A stretch of 36,497 nt of DNA, taken from CAIRDP01 sp037138335 (GTDB lineage: Bacteria > Bacteroidota > Bacteroidia > Bacteroidales > FEN-979). Position 1 is the stretch's first letter. Every line of letters starts with the position of its first letter. The stretch covers positions 1 through 36,497 of the forward strand of contig JBAXIO010000028.1 of the NCBI GenBank assembly GCA_037138335.1. Reading direction: 5' to 3'. Positions 16,254 to 24,737 of the stretch are shown one piece after another. The notes beneath the pieces were generated by a model, which was not told the origin of the DNA, did not search any database, and saw only the letters and a program-made list of their open reading frames with translations. Both the position numbers and the translations under genes were made by a program.

Positions 16254-18392
16254 ATGAAGGTTTACCAGACCAATGAGATCCGTAACATCGTGCTCATAGG
16301 AGGCACGAAAACAGGAAAAACGACTTTAGCTGAAGCGATGGTATTTGAAGGTGGGTTGATCACCCGCCGCGGGACTGTCGACGACAAGAACACAATTTCG
16401 GATTACCGCCCGATAGAGCTGGAGCGCCAGGCTTCGGTGAGCGCATCGGTTTTAAATACAGTATGCGACAATAAGAAGATCAATATACTGGATGCCCCCG
16501 GCTTCGATGATTTCATAGGAGAGGTGATCGGCGGATTACGTGTTGCCGATACTGCAATAATGGTAGTGAATGCACAGAACGGGGTTGAAGTAGGTACTGA
16601 AATCACATGGCGCTGGGCTGCAAGGGCCGACAAGCCTGTGATCTTTGCAATGAACCAGCTGGACCTGGAACATGCCAATTATGATGAAACCCTTCGCAAC
16701 CTTAAAGCCCGTTTCGGCGCAAATGTAACCGCATTGCAATACCCTGTAAACCCAGGCACGGGTTTCAATTCTTTCATCGACCTTCTTAAGATGAAGATGT
16801 ACAAATATCCTGCAGGCGGCGGCAAACCTGAGATCAGTGACATCCCGGCCGATGAGAAGGACAAAGCCGAAGAACTGCAGGCTGTGCTTATCGAAGAACT
16901 TGCTTCGAAAGATGAAAAGCTGATGGAAGAATTTTTCGAAAAAGGGACTCTTACCGAGGAACAGATCAACAAGGCCATGAAGATCGGTCTGATCTCAAGG
17001 AGCATGTTCCCCGTTCTCTGTGTTGGTGCAAAACACAATATGGGCGTTGGCCGCCTGCTGGAATTTATAGCCGGCGCAGTGCCTGCTCCCAACGAAATGC
17101 CCGGGGCAAAGACAACTGAAGGAAAACAGCTGAATTTCAAATCATCGGATCCCACGGCCCTGTTTATTTTCAAAACCTCCATTGAAGCGCATATCGGCGA
17201 GATCTCCTTTTTCAAGGTTTATTCAGGCGAGATCGTAGAGGCACAGGATATGATCAATCCCAGCCGTAACCATACCAAGGAAAGGATCTCCCAGCTTTTC
17301 GTCGTTAACGGGAAGAACCGCGACAAGGTTGAGAAATTCATGCCGGGTGATATTGGAGCTACAATTAAACTGAAGAATGTCCATACGGGCAATACCCTGA
17401 ATTCGATCAAGAATCCCGATGATATCATTGAACCCACGATCTACCCGGAACCGAAATTCCGCGTTGCAGTGAAGGCAAAGAATGCTGCCGATGATGAAAA
17501 GCTCGGGGCTGCGATCAACGAACTTGCAAGGATGGACCCCACCCTGTTGTTTGAATATTCAAGGGAGCTCAAGCAGCTCATCCTCCAGGGACAGGGCGAA
17601 TTGCAGCTCAACTTTACAAAGTGGATCATCGAAAATCTTGAAAAAATTTCCATTGAATATCTTGCCCCCCGCATCCCTTACCGTGAAACCATCACCAAAC
17701 CGGCCAAGGCAATGTACCGTCACAAGAAGCAATCGGGCGGCTCGGGCCAGTTCGGCGAGGTTCATATGATGATCCAGCCGTATAAGGAAGGCATGGCCGA
17801 CCAGACCGAATTCCCCATCCGCGGCAGGGATCCCATAGAACTCGAATGGGGCGGAAAACTCGTGATGCATAATTGTATCGTCGGAGGTGCCATCGATGCA
17901 CGTTTCATGCCGGCTATCCTCAAAGGCGTCATGGCCAAAATGGAAGAAGGCCCTCTTACCGGTTCTTACGCCCGCGACATTGTCTTCAACGTATATGACG
18001 GCAAGATGCACCCGGTTGATTCAAACGAAATCTCATTCAAACTCGCAGGCCGTAATGCCTTCAGGGAAGCCTTTAAAAACGCTGGCCCCAAGATCCTTGA
18101 GCCTATTTACGATGTGGAAGTCCTTGTACCCGAAGATAAAATGGGTGAAGTCATGACCGACCTCCAGGGCCGCAGGGCTGTTATCATGGGGATGGACAGT
18201 GAAGCCGGGTTCCAGAAGATCATTGCAAGGGTGCCGCTGGCCGAACTGAACAGGTATTCCACCTCCCTGAGTTCAATCACCAGCGGACGCGCAACATACA
18301 GCATGAAATTTGCCGAGTATGCCCAGGTTCCTTCCGATATTCAGGATAAGCTGCTGAAGGCATACGAAGACCAGGAGAGCGACGAAGAATAG
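16254..18392 (+). CDS. Elongation factor G paralogue lacking the catalytic histidine
   Basis: A 712-residue protein with the full EF-G layout (G domain to about 280, then domains II-V). G1 is GGTKTGKTT (16-24). G3 is DAPGFDDF (80-87), where canonical EF-G has DTPGHVDF, so the histidine that activates water is Phe84. G4 is NQLD (134-137) in place of NKMD. The switch I region lacks the canonical ERERGITI and reads ELERQASVSAS. Domain IV is recognisable by YRETI and the Gly-rich loop GGSGQFGEVH. A GTPase-inactive EF-G paralogue (EF-G2) has been described in Bacteroides thetaiotaomicron as a translation factor used during starvation; this protein fits that type. It has its own strong promoter and shares a transcript with the MFS gene four bases downstream. 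Confidence 0.92.
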   Translation: MKVYQTNEIRNIVLIGGTKTGKTTLAEAMVFEGGLITRRGTVDDKNTISDYRPIELERQASVSASVLNTVCDNKKINILDAPGFDDFIGEVIGGLRVADTAIMVVNAQNGVEVGTEITWRWAARADKPVIFAMNQLDLEHANYDETLRNLKARFGANVTALQYPVNPGTGFNSFIDLLKMKMYKYPAGGGKPEISDIPADEKDKAEELQAVLIEELASKDEKLMEEFFEKGTLTEEQINKAMKIGLISRSMFPVLCVGAKHNMGVGRLLEFIAGAVPAPNEMPGAKTTEGKQLNFKSSDPTALFIFKTSIEAHIGEISFFKVYSGEIVEAQDMINPSRNHTKERISQLFVVNGKNRDKVEKFMPGDIGATIKLKNVHTGNTLNSIKNPDDIIEPTIYPEPKFRVAVKAKNAADDEKLGAAINELARMDPTLLFEYSRELKQLILQGQGELQLNFTKWIIENLEKISIEYLAPRIPYRETITKPAKAMYRHKKQSGGSGQFGEVHMMIQPYKEGMADQTEFPIRGRDPIELEWGGKLVMHNCIVGGAIDARFMPAILKGVMAKMEEGPLTGSYARDIVFNVYDGKMHPVDSNEISFKLAGRNAFREAFKNAGPKILEPIYDVEVLVPEDKMGEVMTDLQGRRAVIMGMDSEAGFQKIIARVPLAELNRYSTSLSSITSGRATYSMKFAEYAQVPSDIQDKLLKAYEDQESDEE

Positions 18393-18396
18393 GCCA

Positions 18397-19650
18397 TTGG
18401 ATAACAACCCGGAAAAACATGATGCTTACGCAGTCTTGCGCGTAAGGGATTTTCGTTTATTTCTTAGTTTCCGCTTCTTTGCGACCATCGCCTTCCAGAT
18501 GCAGAGCATCATCGTGGGATGGCAGGTTTACCAGATCACCAGAGATCCTTTGTCGCTTGGCCTGATTGGCCTGGCTGAAGCCATCCCCAATATAGCATCA
18601 GCATTGTTTGCCGGGAATGCAGCCGACAAGTATAACAGGAAATCCATCATCATATGGTTCATGCTGCTCTTCCTATGCGGGACCCTGGCGCTATTCATTT
18701 TTACCCTGCCGGCTTTAGGGATACTGGGTAAAGTAGGCGTCTATCCGATCTATTTCGTGGTTGCATTTTCAGGTGTCGCCAGGGCCTATCTTTATCCTGC
18801 AATCATTGCTATGATGGCCCAGCTGGTCCCCCGTTACCTTTACACCAACTCCTCGACCTGGAATTCCATGGTATGGCACATTGGAGCCATTACGGGTCCT
18901 GCCATAGGAGGATTGGTTTACGGGTTCTTCGGGGTGAGGGCGGCATATTTAAGTGTTATCATTTTCCTTTGCATTGCCTTTTTCCTGCTGATCTTTGTAA
19001 AAAACAGGCCCACACCTGCAATACAAAAGGGCGAGACCCTGGTTCAAAGACTGTCGGGCGGATTGAAGTTTGTGTTTAAAAACCAGATCCTTCTCGGTGC
19101 TATGTCGCTCGACATGTTCGGTGTATTGTTCGGCGGAGCGGTTGCCATGCTTCCCGTTTTTGCAGCCGAGGTCCTGAAAGTCGGCCCGGAAGGACTCGGG
19201 TTCCTTAGAGCGGCTCCCATGGCCGGCGCAGTGATTATGGGCGCATTCCTTGCACACAGGCCCCCCATGGTTAAGGCAGGCAGGTATTTAATCTTCAGTG
19301 TTGCCGGCTTCGGATTGTCTATCATCCTTTTTGCACTTTCCAAGAACTATTTTCTTTCATTCGGGCTGCTTATGATAAGCGGGATGTTTGACAATATCAG
19401 CGTCATTATCAGGGCGACCACCATGCAGCTGGTAACCCCCGATGCGATGAGGGGAAGGGTGGCTTCGGTAAATTCAATATTCATCGGGTCCTCCAACGAA
19501 ATAGGGTCTTTTGAATCAGGGCTTGCCGCAAAACTTATGGGGCTCATCCCATCGGTGATCTTCGGGGGCCTGATGACCTTGCTGGTAGTCGGCATCACTG
19601 CAAAGCTTTCACCTAAACTCAGGTCCTTAAACCTGAGAACAGTCCGATAA
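18397..19650 (+). CDS. MFS transporter, EntS/MFS_3 type
   Basis: A 417-residue 12-TM exporter-like protein. The N-terminus AYAVLRVRDFRLFLSFRFF and the loop GNAADKYNRKSII (motif A, between TM2 and TM3) are characteristic of the EntS-like branch of the major facilitator superfamily. RGRVASVNSIFIGSSNEIG near the C-terminus also fits that branch. The only start giving the full N-terminus is TTG at 18397, four bases after the EF-G paralogue stop; the next in-frame ATG would remove the first TM. The substrate cannot be told. The close spacing implies coupling to the gene upstream. Confidence 0.9.
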   Translation: MDNNPEKHDAYAVLRVRDFRLFLSFRFFATIAFQMQSIIVGWQVYQITRDPLSLGLIGLAEAIPNIASALFAGNAADKYNRKSIIIWFMLLFLCGTLALFIFTLPALGILGKVGVYPIYFVVAFSGVARAYLYPAIIAMMAQLVPRYLYTNSSTWNSMVWHIGAITGPAIGGLVYGFFGVRAAYLSVIIFLCIAFFLLIFVKNRPTPAIQKGETLVQRLSGGLKFVFKNQILLGAMSLDMFGVLFGGAVAMLPVFAAEVLKVGPEGLGFLRAAPMAGAVIMGAFLAHRPPMVKAGRYLIFSVAGFGLSIILFALSKNYFLSFGLLMISGMFDNISVIIRATTMQLVTPDAMRGRVASVNSIFIGSSNEIGSFESGLAAKLMGLIPSVIFGGLMTLLVVGITAKLSPKLRSLNLRTVR

Positions 19651-19697
19651 GTTTTTTATGTAATTTTACAGGCACTAAACCCAACTTTTTTACTTCC

Positions 19698-20894
19698 ATG
19701 TACGGTAAATTTCAGAAACATCTGCAGAAGCAGCTCGAAGGCATCATCAGTGACGGCCTGTATAAGACCGAAAGGATAATCACAACTCCCCAGGGAGTGG
19801 AGATCATGACCAACGGCCGCAAGGTACTAAACCTCTGTGCCAACAACTACCTTGGACTGTCGAACGACCCCAGGACCATGGCCGGGGCCAACATGACATT
19901 CTTCAGGTATGGCTACGGGATGTCGAGCGTGCGTTTTATCTGCGGAACCCAGAAGGTTCACAAAGACCTTGAAGCCAAGCTCAGCGAATTCCTGGGGACC
20001 GAGGACACTATACTGTATTCTTCAGCTTTTGATGCCAACGGGGGAGTATTTGAACCCTTACTGGGTGAGCAGGATGCGATCATCAGTGACGAGTTGAACC
20101 ATGCTTCCATCATCGACGGGGTGAGGCTTTGCAAAGCCCAGAGATTCCGTTACAAGAACAATGACATGGAAGACCTGGAAGAAGTCCTGCAGGATGCATC
20201 CGAAGCCAGGTTCAAACTCATAGTGACCGACGGTGTATTTTCGATGGACGGCATCATTGCAAAGGTTGACAAGATCTGTGACCTGGCCGAAAAATACGAT
20301 GCCCTCGTGATGGTGGATGATTCGCATGCCACAGGCTTTGTGGGTAAGACCGGCAGGGGAACCATCGAGCACTGCAATGCACAGGGGAGGGTCGACATTA
20401 TTTCCACAACCTTTGGTAAAGCCCTGGGCGGCGCATCGGGAGGATGCATCTCGGGTAAAAAGGAGATCGTTGAAATTCTCAGGCAGAGGTCGCGCCCCTA
20501 CCTTTTTTCAAATACTCTCGCCCCTGCCATTACAGGAGCCACACTCGAAGTGCTGAAAATGCTTTCTGAGACCACGGCCCTTCGAGATAAACTGTTCGAA
20601 AACACCCAGTTGTTCAGGAAGGGGATGCAGGATGCAGGATTCAGGATAGTGGATGGCATACATCCAATTGTCCCGGTTTTGTTCGGGCATCTTCCCAATG
20701 ATGCGAAACTTTCACAGGAATTTGCCAATGCATTGCTCGAAGAAGGCATCTATGTTATAGGTTTTTATTATCCCGTGGTGCCTAAAGGCAAATCGCGTAT
20801 CCGCGTTCAGATAAGTGCCGCACATTCGCTGGAGCAGATAGGGTTTGCACTCGATAAATTCAGAAAAGTAGGTAAACAACTCGGAGCAATTTGA
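19698..20894 (+). CDS. kbl: Alpha-oxoamine synthase, glycine C-acetyltransferase-like (first copy)
   Basis: A 398-residue PLP enzyme, the same length as E. coli Kbl and very like it throughout: NLCANNYLGLS, SSVRFICGTQ, NHASIIDGVRLCKA, DDSHATGFVGKTGRG, and the PLP lysine Lys241 in TFGKALGGASGG. Kbl interconverts glycine plus acetyl-CoA with 2-amino-3-ketobutyrate, the second step of threonine breakdown via threonine dehydrogenase. No threonine dehydrogenase gene is in the window. The gene overlaps acpS by four bases (TTGA) and heads an operon with an acetyl-CoA-synthetase-like gene, an ACP and a second kbl-like gene, so its real partner substrate may differ from plain acetyl-CoA. Confidence 0.9.
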   Translation: MYGKFQKHLQKQLEGIISDGLYKTERIITTPQGVEIMTNGRKVLNLCANNYLGLSNDPRTMAGANMTFFRYGYGMSSVRFICGTQKVHKDLEAKLSEFLGTEDTILYSSAFDANGGVFEPLLGEQDAIISDELNHASIIDGVRLCKAQRFRYKNNDMEDLEEVLQDASEARFKLIVTDGVFSMDGIIAKVDKICDLAEKYDALVMVDDSHATGFVGKTGRGTIEHCNAQGRVDIISTTFGKALGGASGGCISGKKEIVEILRQRSRPYLFSNTLAPAITGATLEVLKMLSETTALRDKLFENTQLFRKGMQDAGFRIVDGIHPIVPVLFGHLPNDAKLSQEFANALLEEGIYVIGFYYPVVPKGKSRIRVQISAAHSLEQIGFALDKFRKVGKQLGAI

Positions 20895-21268
20895 TCTACG
20901 GAACAGGCATAGATATCATCGAATGTGCACGCATCCAGAAAGTGATGGAGCGCGACATTGGTTTCCGCGACAAGATCTTCACAACGGGGGAGATTGAATA
21001 TTGCGAAACAAAAAGCAGGAACAAATACCAGCATTATGCAGCCCGGTTCTCAGCCAAGGAAGCGCTGATGAAAGCCATTGGCACAGGCTGGAGGTTCGGC
21101 ATACGGTTTGCCGATATCGACATTTACCACGATGAACTTGGCCAGCCCCATATAAGGTTAAGCGGCAAGGCAAAAGAATTAGCCGAAAAAGAGGGATTTT
21201 CAAAAATTCATGTATCTTTATCGCATGTTAAGGAATTAACAACTGCGGTAGTGATTATTGAAATCTAG
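20891..21268 (+). CDS. acpS: Holo-acyl-carrier-protein synthase
   Basis: A 125-residue AcpS-type phosphopantetheinyl transferase, the usual length. It starts GTGIDIIECARI (metal-binding Asp8) and has the second signature ARFSAKEALMKAIGTG. It moves 4'-phosphopantetheine from CoA to the serine of an acyl carrier protein; the stand-alone ACP encoded at 23235 is the obvious local client, in addition to the fatty-acid ACP. The start is TTG at 20891, overlapping the kbl stop by four bases, so translation is probably coupled. Confidence 0.95.
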   Translation: MIYGTGIDIIECARIQKVMERDIGFRDKIFTTGEIEYCETKSRNKYQHYAARFSAKEALMKAIGTGWRFGIRFADIDIYHDELGQPHIRLSGKAKELAEKEGFSKIHVSLSHVKELTTAVVIIEI

Positions 21269-21348
21269 GTAACTGGGCACTAGGTACTTGGCACTGGATA
21301 AAAAACTCCAGAACCCAGAACCCAGAACCCGGAACCCGGAACCAAGTA
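21269..21348 (+). repeat. Heptamer array CCCAGAA x5 with flanking inverted repeat
   Basis: Five 7-base units (TCCAGAA, CCCAGAA, CCCGGAA) fill 21307-21341 in the gap between acpS and the synthetase gene. TACTTGG at 21285-21291 is the exact inverse of CCAAGTA at 21342-21348, so the array sits in the loop of a possible stem. The upstream text (TGGGCACTAGG) resembles that before the array at 9371 (TGGGCACCAGG), so both belong to one element type. Confidence 0.85.
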
Positions 21349-21373
21349 TTAACCTCTAAAACCTCAACCTCTT

Positions 21374-23077
21374 ATGTCGAACATCGGATCCTACGACGAT
21401 AGGATTAAAAATTTCGATTGGAGCATTGCAGAAAAAGAACTTGATTACCAGGCCGGTAATGTGATCAACATCGGCTGGTACTGCTCCGACCGTATCTGCG
21501 AGCTTGGAAATGGAAACAAGCCGGCCCTCATCTGGGAAGGATCCCAGGGCCAGGAAAAACGCTACACCTACAACGAACTTCGCCTGACCTCCAACGGGGT
21601 GGGGAAGTTTCTTCGCGATCTTGGAATCAAACCCGAAGACAGGGTCTGCCTGTTCATGGACAAGATCCCGGAGCTTTATATAGGCTTCCTGGGGGTTCTT
21701 AAAATCGGGGCAATTGTTCAGCCGCTATTTTCGGCATTCGGGGACGAGTCGCTGATCGTACGCCTTGACAATGCGCAGACTACCGCTGTCATAACACAAC
21801 GCAAGCATGCCCCAAAGGTGAGGAAGATCCTCGACAGGATGCCTTTCCTCAAACATATTATCATTGTGGATGCCGATCCCGCGAAACCGCTTGGCGAAAG
21901 GGAAATAGCCTTTGATATGGACAATGCCCCCAAGCCCGAGAACTTCGAGATCCATCCGACAAAAGCCGAATCGCCCTCGGTACTCCATTATACTTCAGGA
22001 ACAACAGGCCAGCCCAAGGGTGTAAAGCATGTTCATTACAGCCTGATCTCGCAGTACCTTACAGCAAAATGGGTTCTCGATCTGCAGGATTCAGATATTT
22101 ACTGGTGCACCGCCGACCCCGGATGGGTCACCGGGACATCCTACGGCATCATAGGCGCATTCTCAAACGGGGTAACCCAGTGCGTGCTCGATGCAGGGTT
22201 TTCGGCCGACAACTGGTACAAATTCATCGAGAAGCATAAAGTGAGCATGTGGTATTCAGCGCCTACCGCCATCCGCAGTCTGATGAAAGCAGGCGATGAA
22301 GTCATCAAAAAATATGATCTTTCAACTCTCAGGCACCTTGCCTCAGTTGGAGAACCGCTCAACAGCGAAGCCGTGATCTGGAGCGAGAAAGTTTTCGGGA
22401 AACCCTTCCTTGACACTTACTGGCAAACCGAAACAGGAAGCATCATGATCACCAATTTCCCCGGCATGAAGATCAAGCCCGGTTCTATGGGCAAGCCTTT
22501 CCCGGGGATAACGGCAACCGTGATCGACGCCGATAAATTCGAACCTTTCGACGGTCCGGGGAAAGTCGGTCTTATTGCGATAAAGCCGGGGTGGCCTTCG
22601 ATGATGCGCACATACTGGCGCAACGAAGAGACTTACCAGAAGAAATTCAAAAACGGCTGGTACCTTCCGGGTGACCGTTCAAGCATAGACAAGGAAGGAT
22701 ATTTCTGGTTCGTGGGACGTGACGACGATGTTATCAATACAGGAGGGCATCTTGTAAGCCCCTTCGAAGTTGAGTCGGCGCTTCTCGAGCATCCTGCAGT
22801 AGCCGAGTCGGCAGTTGTAAGCAAACCCGATTTCGTGAATATGGAAGTCGTGAAAGCCTTTGTGACCCTGAAACCCGGGTTCGAACCCAGCAAGGACCTC
22901 GACCTGGAGATCATGAACTTCGTACGCAAGAAACTCTCGCCCCTGGCCATGCCCCAGGAAATCGAGTTCATCGAAACCCTGCCCAAGACCCGCAGCGGAA
23001 AGATCATGCGCCGCATACTTCATGCGAAGGAATGGGGAGAGGAGATCGGGGACACGAGCACGCTGGAGAATGACTGA
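21374..23077 (+). CDS. Acetyl-CoA synthetase-like AMP-forming ligase (AcsA type)
   Basis: A 567-residue member of the adenylate-forming superfamily. P-loop motif YTSGTTGQPKG starts at Tyr206. WCTADPGWVTGTSYG and TYWQTETGS follow, and GDRSSIDKEGYFWFVGRDDDVINTGGHLV marks the hinge. The C-terminal PKTRSGKIMRR carries catalytic Lys543, the site of acetylation control in acetyl-CoA synthetases. The length matches the short AcsA of Gram-positives rather than the roughly 650-residue Acs. The expected reaction is acetate (or a short acyl acid) plus ATP and CoA to acyl-CoA. Its neighbours suggest activation of acetate brought in by the SatP-like permease, or loading of the ACP; neither is proved. Confidence 0.9.
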   Translation: MSNIGSYDDRIKNFDWSIAEKELDYQAGNVINIGWYCSDRICELGNGNKPALIWEGSQGQEKRYTYNELRLTSNGVGKFLRDLGIKPEDRVCLFMDKIPELYIGFLGVLKIGAIVQPLFSAFGDESLIVRLDNAQTTAVITQRKHAPKVRKILDRMPFLKHIIIVDADPAKPLGEREIAFDMDNAPKPENFEIHPTKAESPSVLHYTSGTTGQPKGVKHVHYSLISQYLTAKWVLDLQDSDIYWCTADPGWVTGTSYGIIGAFSNGVTQCVLDAGFSADNWYKFIEKHKVSMWYSAPTAIRSLMKAGDEVIKKYDLSTLRHLASVGEPLNSEAVIWSEKVFGKPFLDTYWQTETGSIMITNFPGMKIKPGSMGKPFPGITATVIDADKFEPFDGPGKVGLIAIKPGWPSMMRTYWRNEETYQKKFKNGWYLPGDRSSIDKEGYFWFVGRDDDVINTGGHLVSPFEVESALLEHPAVAESAVVSKPDFVNMEVVKAFVTLKPGFEPSKDLDLEIMNFVRKKLSPLAMPQEIEFIETLPKTRSGKIMRRILHAKEWGEEIGDTSTLEND

Positions 23078-23080
23078 TAA

Positions 23081-23150
23081 CTGGATGACTGGATGACTGG
23101 ATAACTGGATAACTGGATATCCAGTCATCGCAGCGAAGCTGCTAATCCAG
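23081..23150 (+). repeat. Octamer array CTGGATRA x5 with terminal hairpins
   Basis: Five 8-base units run from 23081 to 23120, starting three bases after a stop codon, and lead into the palindrome CTGGATATCCAG. A GCAGC-GAA-GCTGC hairpin follows (23130-23142), then TAATCCAG (23143-23150). This is the same composite as at 11975-12072. There the inner stem is longer (GCAGCAC/GTGCTGC) but still pairs perfectly, so the pairing is kept while the sequence changes. Confidence 0.9.
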
Positions 23151-23234
23151 GAACCCAGCAATCTGTATCACAAAGAAAATACGTAATTAAAAAGATCAAT
23201 ATCAATTAGCAAACCAAAAAAGGAGAAACAAGAC

Positions 23235-23480
23235 ATGGAAGACATGAAAGAAATTGTACGAACCTATGTAGTCAACGAATACGTTGAGGATGATACTGAA
23301 GTTACGTTTGACACTCCCCTGATCTCGGGCGGGATAGTCGACAGCTTTTCGATGGTATCACTGAAAAGGTTCCTCGAAAACAAATACAAGATCTCTATTC
23401 CTGACGATAAAGCCACACCTGAGGCATTCGACTCGGTGAATAAAATTTGCATGCTGGTTAAGGAATTCACTAAAGAATAA
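23235..23480 (+). CDS. Stand-alone acyl carrier protein
   Basis: An 81-residue acidic four-helix carrier protein. The phosphopantetheine serine is Ser37 in GGIVDSFSMVSL, matching the DSL-type motif. It ends KICMLVKEFTKE. It is not the fatty-acid AcpP, which has DSLDTVEL and lies in the fab cluster. It sits between a ligase gene and an alpha-oxoamine synthase gene, with nine bases to the latter, so it probably delivers an acyl group to that enzyme, as dedicated ACPs do next to bacterial serine palmitoyltransferases. GGAG lies 13 bases before the ATG, one of few purine-rich leaders here. Confidence 0.92.
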   Translation: MEDMKEIVRTYVVNEYVEDDTEVTFDTPLISGGIVDSFSMVSLKRFLENKYKISIPDDKATPEAFDSVNKICMLVKEFTKE

Positions 23481-23481
23481 G

Positions 23482-23486
23482 GAGGT
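23482..23486 (+). promoter_or_regulatory. Strong Shine-Dalgarno before the second kbl-like gene
   Basis: GGAGG lies directly after the ACP stop codon and just before the ATG at 23490. Such a near-perfect site is unusual in this window, where most genes lack one. It may set a high synthase-to-ACP ratio or let the gene escape weak coupling. Confidence 0.6.
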
Positions 23487-23489
23487 TTT

Positions 23490-24737
23490 ATGGCATATAC
23501 CGACAAAACCCGCGGGATGTACAGCGACATCCTCACCGGGATGAAAGATGCAGGCTTGTTCAAGCAGGAACGATACATCCATTCGGCCCAGGCAGCCGAC
23601 ATCATCGTTGAATTTCCCGAAGGAGCCGAGCTCAAAAAGGTCATCAACATCTGTGCTAACAATTACCTTGGATTGTCGAGCCATCCCGAGGTCGTAAAGG
23701 CTGCTCATGCAGGCCTCGATTCACACGGGTACGGCATGTCGTCCGTCAGGTTTATCTGCGGCACACAGGACATACATAAGAAGCTGGAAAAGATGGTAAC
23801 AGAGTTCCTTGGGACCGAAGACACCATACTATTCCCTTCCTGCATGGATGCCAACGCCGGTGTTTTCGAAGCTGTATTGACCAAGGATGACGTCATGATC
23901 TCCGACCGACTGGTTCATGCTTCCATCATCGACGGTATCCGTTTATGCAGCGCCATGCATGACACTTTCAAGCATTCCGACATGGGGCACCTGGAGGAAA
24001 AACTCCAGCTTCATAACGACAAGCGCCAGAAGATGGTGATCACCGACGGGGTGTTTTCCATGGACGGCGACACAGCCAAGCTCGACCAGATGGCGGAACT
24101 TTGCGAAAAGTACGATGCCATGCTGTTCTGCGACGAATCCCATTCCAGCGGGTTTATCGGAAAGACCGGCAGGGGCACGCATGAGAAATGCGGGGTGATG
24201 GGCAAGATGGATATCATCACAACCACTTTCGGAAAAGGATTGGGCGGGGCATCCGGCGGATGTGTTTCAGGGCGCAAGGAACTGGTTGAAATGTGCAGGC
24301 AGAAAGCACGGCCTTATCTTTTCTCCAACACCATTGCACCTCCCGTTGTGGCCGGTGTGATCAAGGTTTTGGAAATCCTGTCGGCTACAACCGAACGCCG
24401 TGACAAGCTCGAAAAGAATACCGAGTTCTGGCGCAAAGGCCTCACCGAAGCAGGCCTCATCATCAAGGATGGTGATACTCCCATTGTCCCGGTGATGCTG
24501 TTCAATGCCAAGCTATCACAGGATGTTTCAAAAGACCTTTACAACGAGGGCATCTATGCGATTGGGTTCTTCTTCCCGGTGGTTCCGCAGGGAGCTGCAA
24601 GGATACGCACCCAGATATCCGCAGGCCACGAGATTCATCATCTTGAAAAGGCATTGGATGCATTCAGGAAGGTCGGCAAGAAATACAACATTCTTGGCAA
24701 GACCAAGGCCGAAATCATCGAGATGTATGGAATGTAA
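23490..24737 (+). CDS. Alpha-oxoamine synthase, Kbl-like (second copy)
   Basis: A 415-residue paralogue of the kbl-like gene at 19698, sharing NICANNYLGLS, SSVRFICGTQD, HASIIDGIRLC and the PLP lysine Lys249 in TFGKGLGGASGG. It differs in places lining the active site: FPSCMDANAGVF for YSSAFDANGGVF, DESHSSGF for DDSHATGF, AMHDTFKHSDM for AQRFRYKNNDM. It also has a 17-residue tail (GKTKAEIIEMYGM) absent from the first copy. The upstream ACP suggests an acyl-ACP donor instead of acetyl-CoA. Alpha-oxoamine synthases condense an amino acid with an acyl thioester to an aminoketone with loss of CO2 (retained at first in Kbl chemistry). The exact substrates are unknown. Confidence 0.9.
   Translation: MAYTDKTRGMYSDILTGMKDAGLFKQERYIHSAQAADIIVEFPEGAELKKVINICANNYLGLSSHPEVVKAAHAGLDSHGYGMSSVRFICGTQDIHKKLEKMVTEFLGTEDTILFPSCMDANAGVFEAVLTKDDVMISDRLVHASIIDGIRLCSAMHDTFKHSDMGHLEEKLQLHNDKRQKMVITDGVFSMDGDTAKLDQMAELCEKYDAMLFCDESHSSGFIGKTGRGTHEKCGVMGKMDIITTTFGKGLGGASGGCVSGRKELVEMCRQKARPYLFSNTIAPPVVAGVIKVLEILSATTERRDKLEKNTEFWRKGLTEAGLIIKDGDTPIVPVMLFNAKLSQDVSKDLYNEGIYAIGFFFPVVPQGAARIRTQISAGHEIHHLEKALDAFRKVGKKYNILGKTKAEIIEMYGM

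Noticed and set aside
20633..20667. GGATNNN heptamer run inside the first kbl-like gene
   Set aside because: The protein aligns with the second Kbl-like copy here without any insertion (KGMQDAGFRIVDG against KGLTEAGLIIKDG), so this is ordinary coding sequence that happens to resemble the repeat.
24505..24726. Longer start for the satP-like permease gene
   Set aside because: It would overlap the synthase gene by over 200 bases and add a basic, unrelated N-terminus; the family begins at the NPAPLGL region.
19698..24737. Serine palmitoyltransferase/sphingolipid locus
   Set aside because: The ACP context fits, but both synthases carry Kbl-type motifs (CANNYLGLS, FGKALGGASGG) and no ceramide-synthesis partners are nearby. 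Kept only as an analogy.
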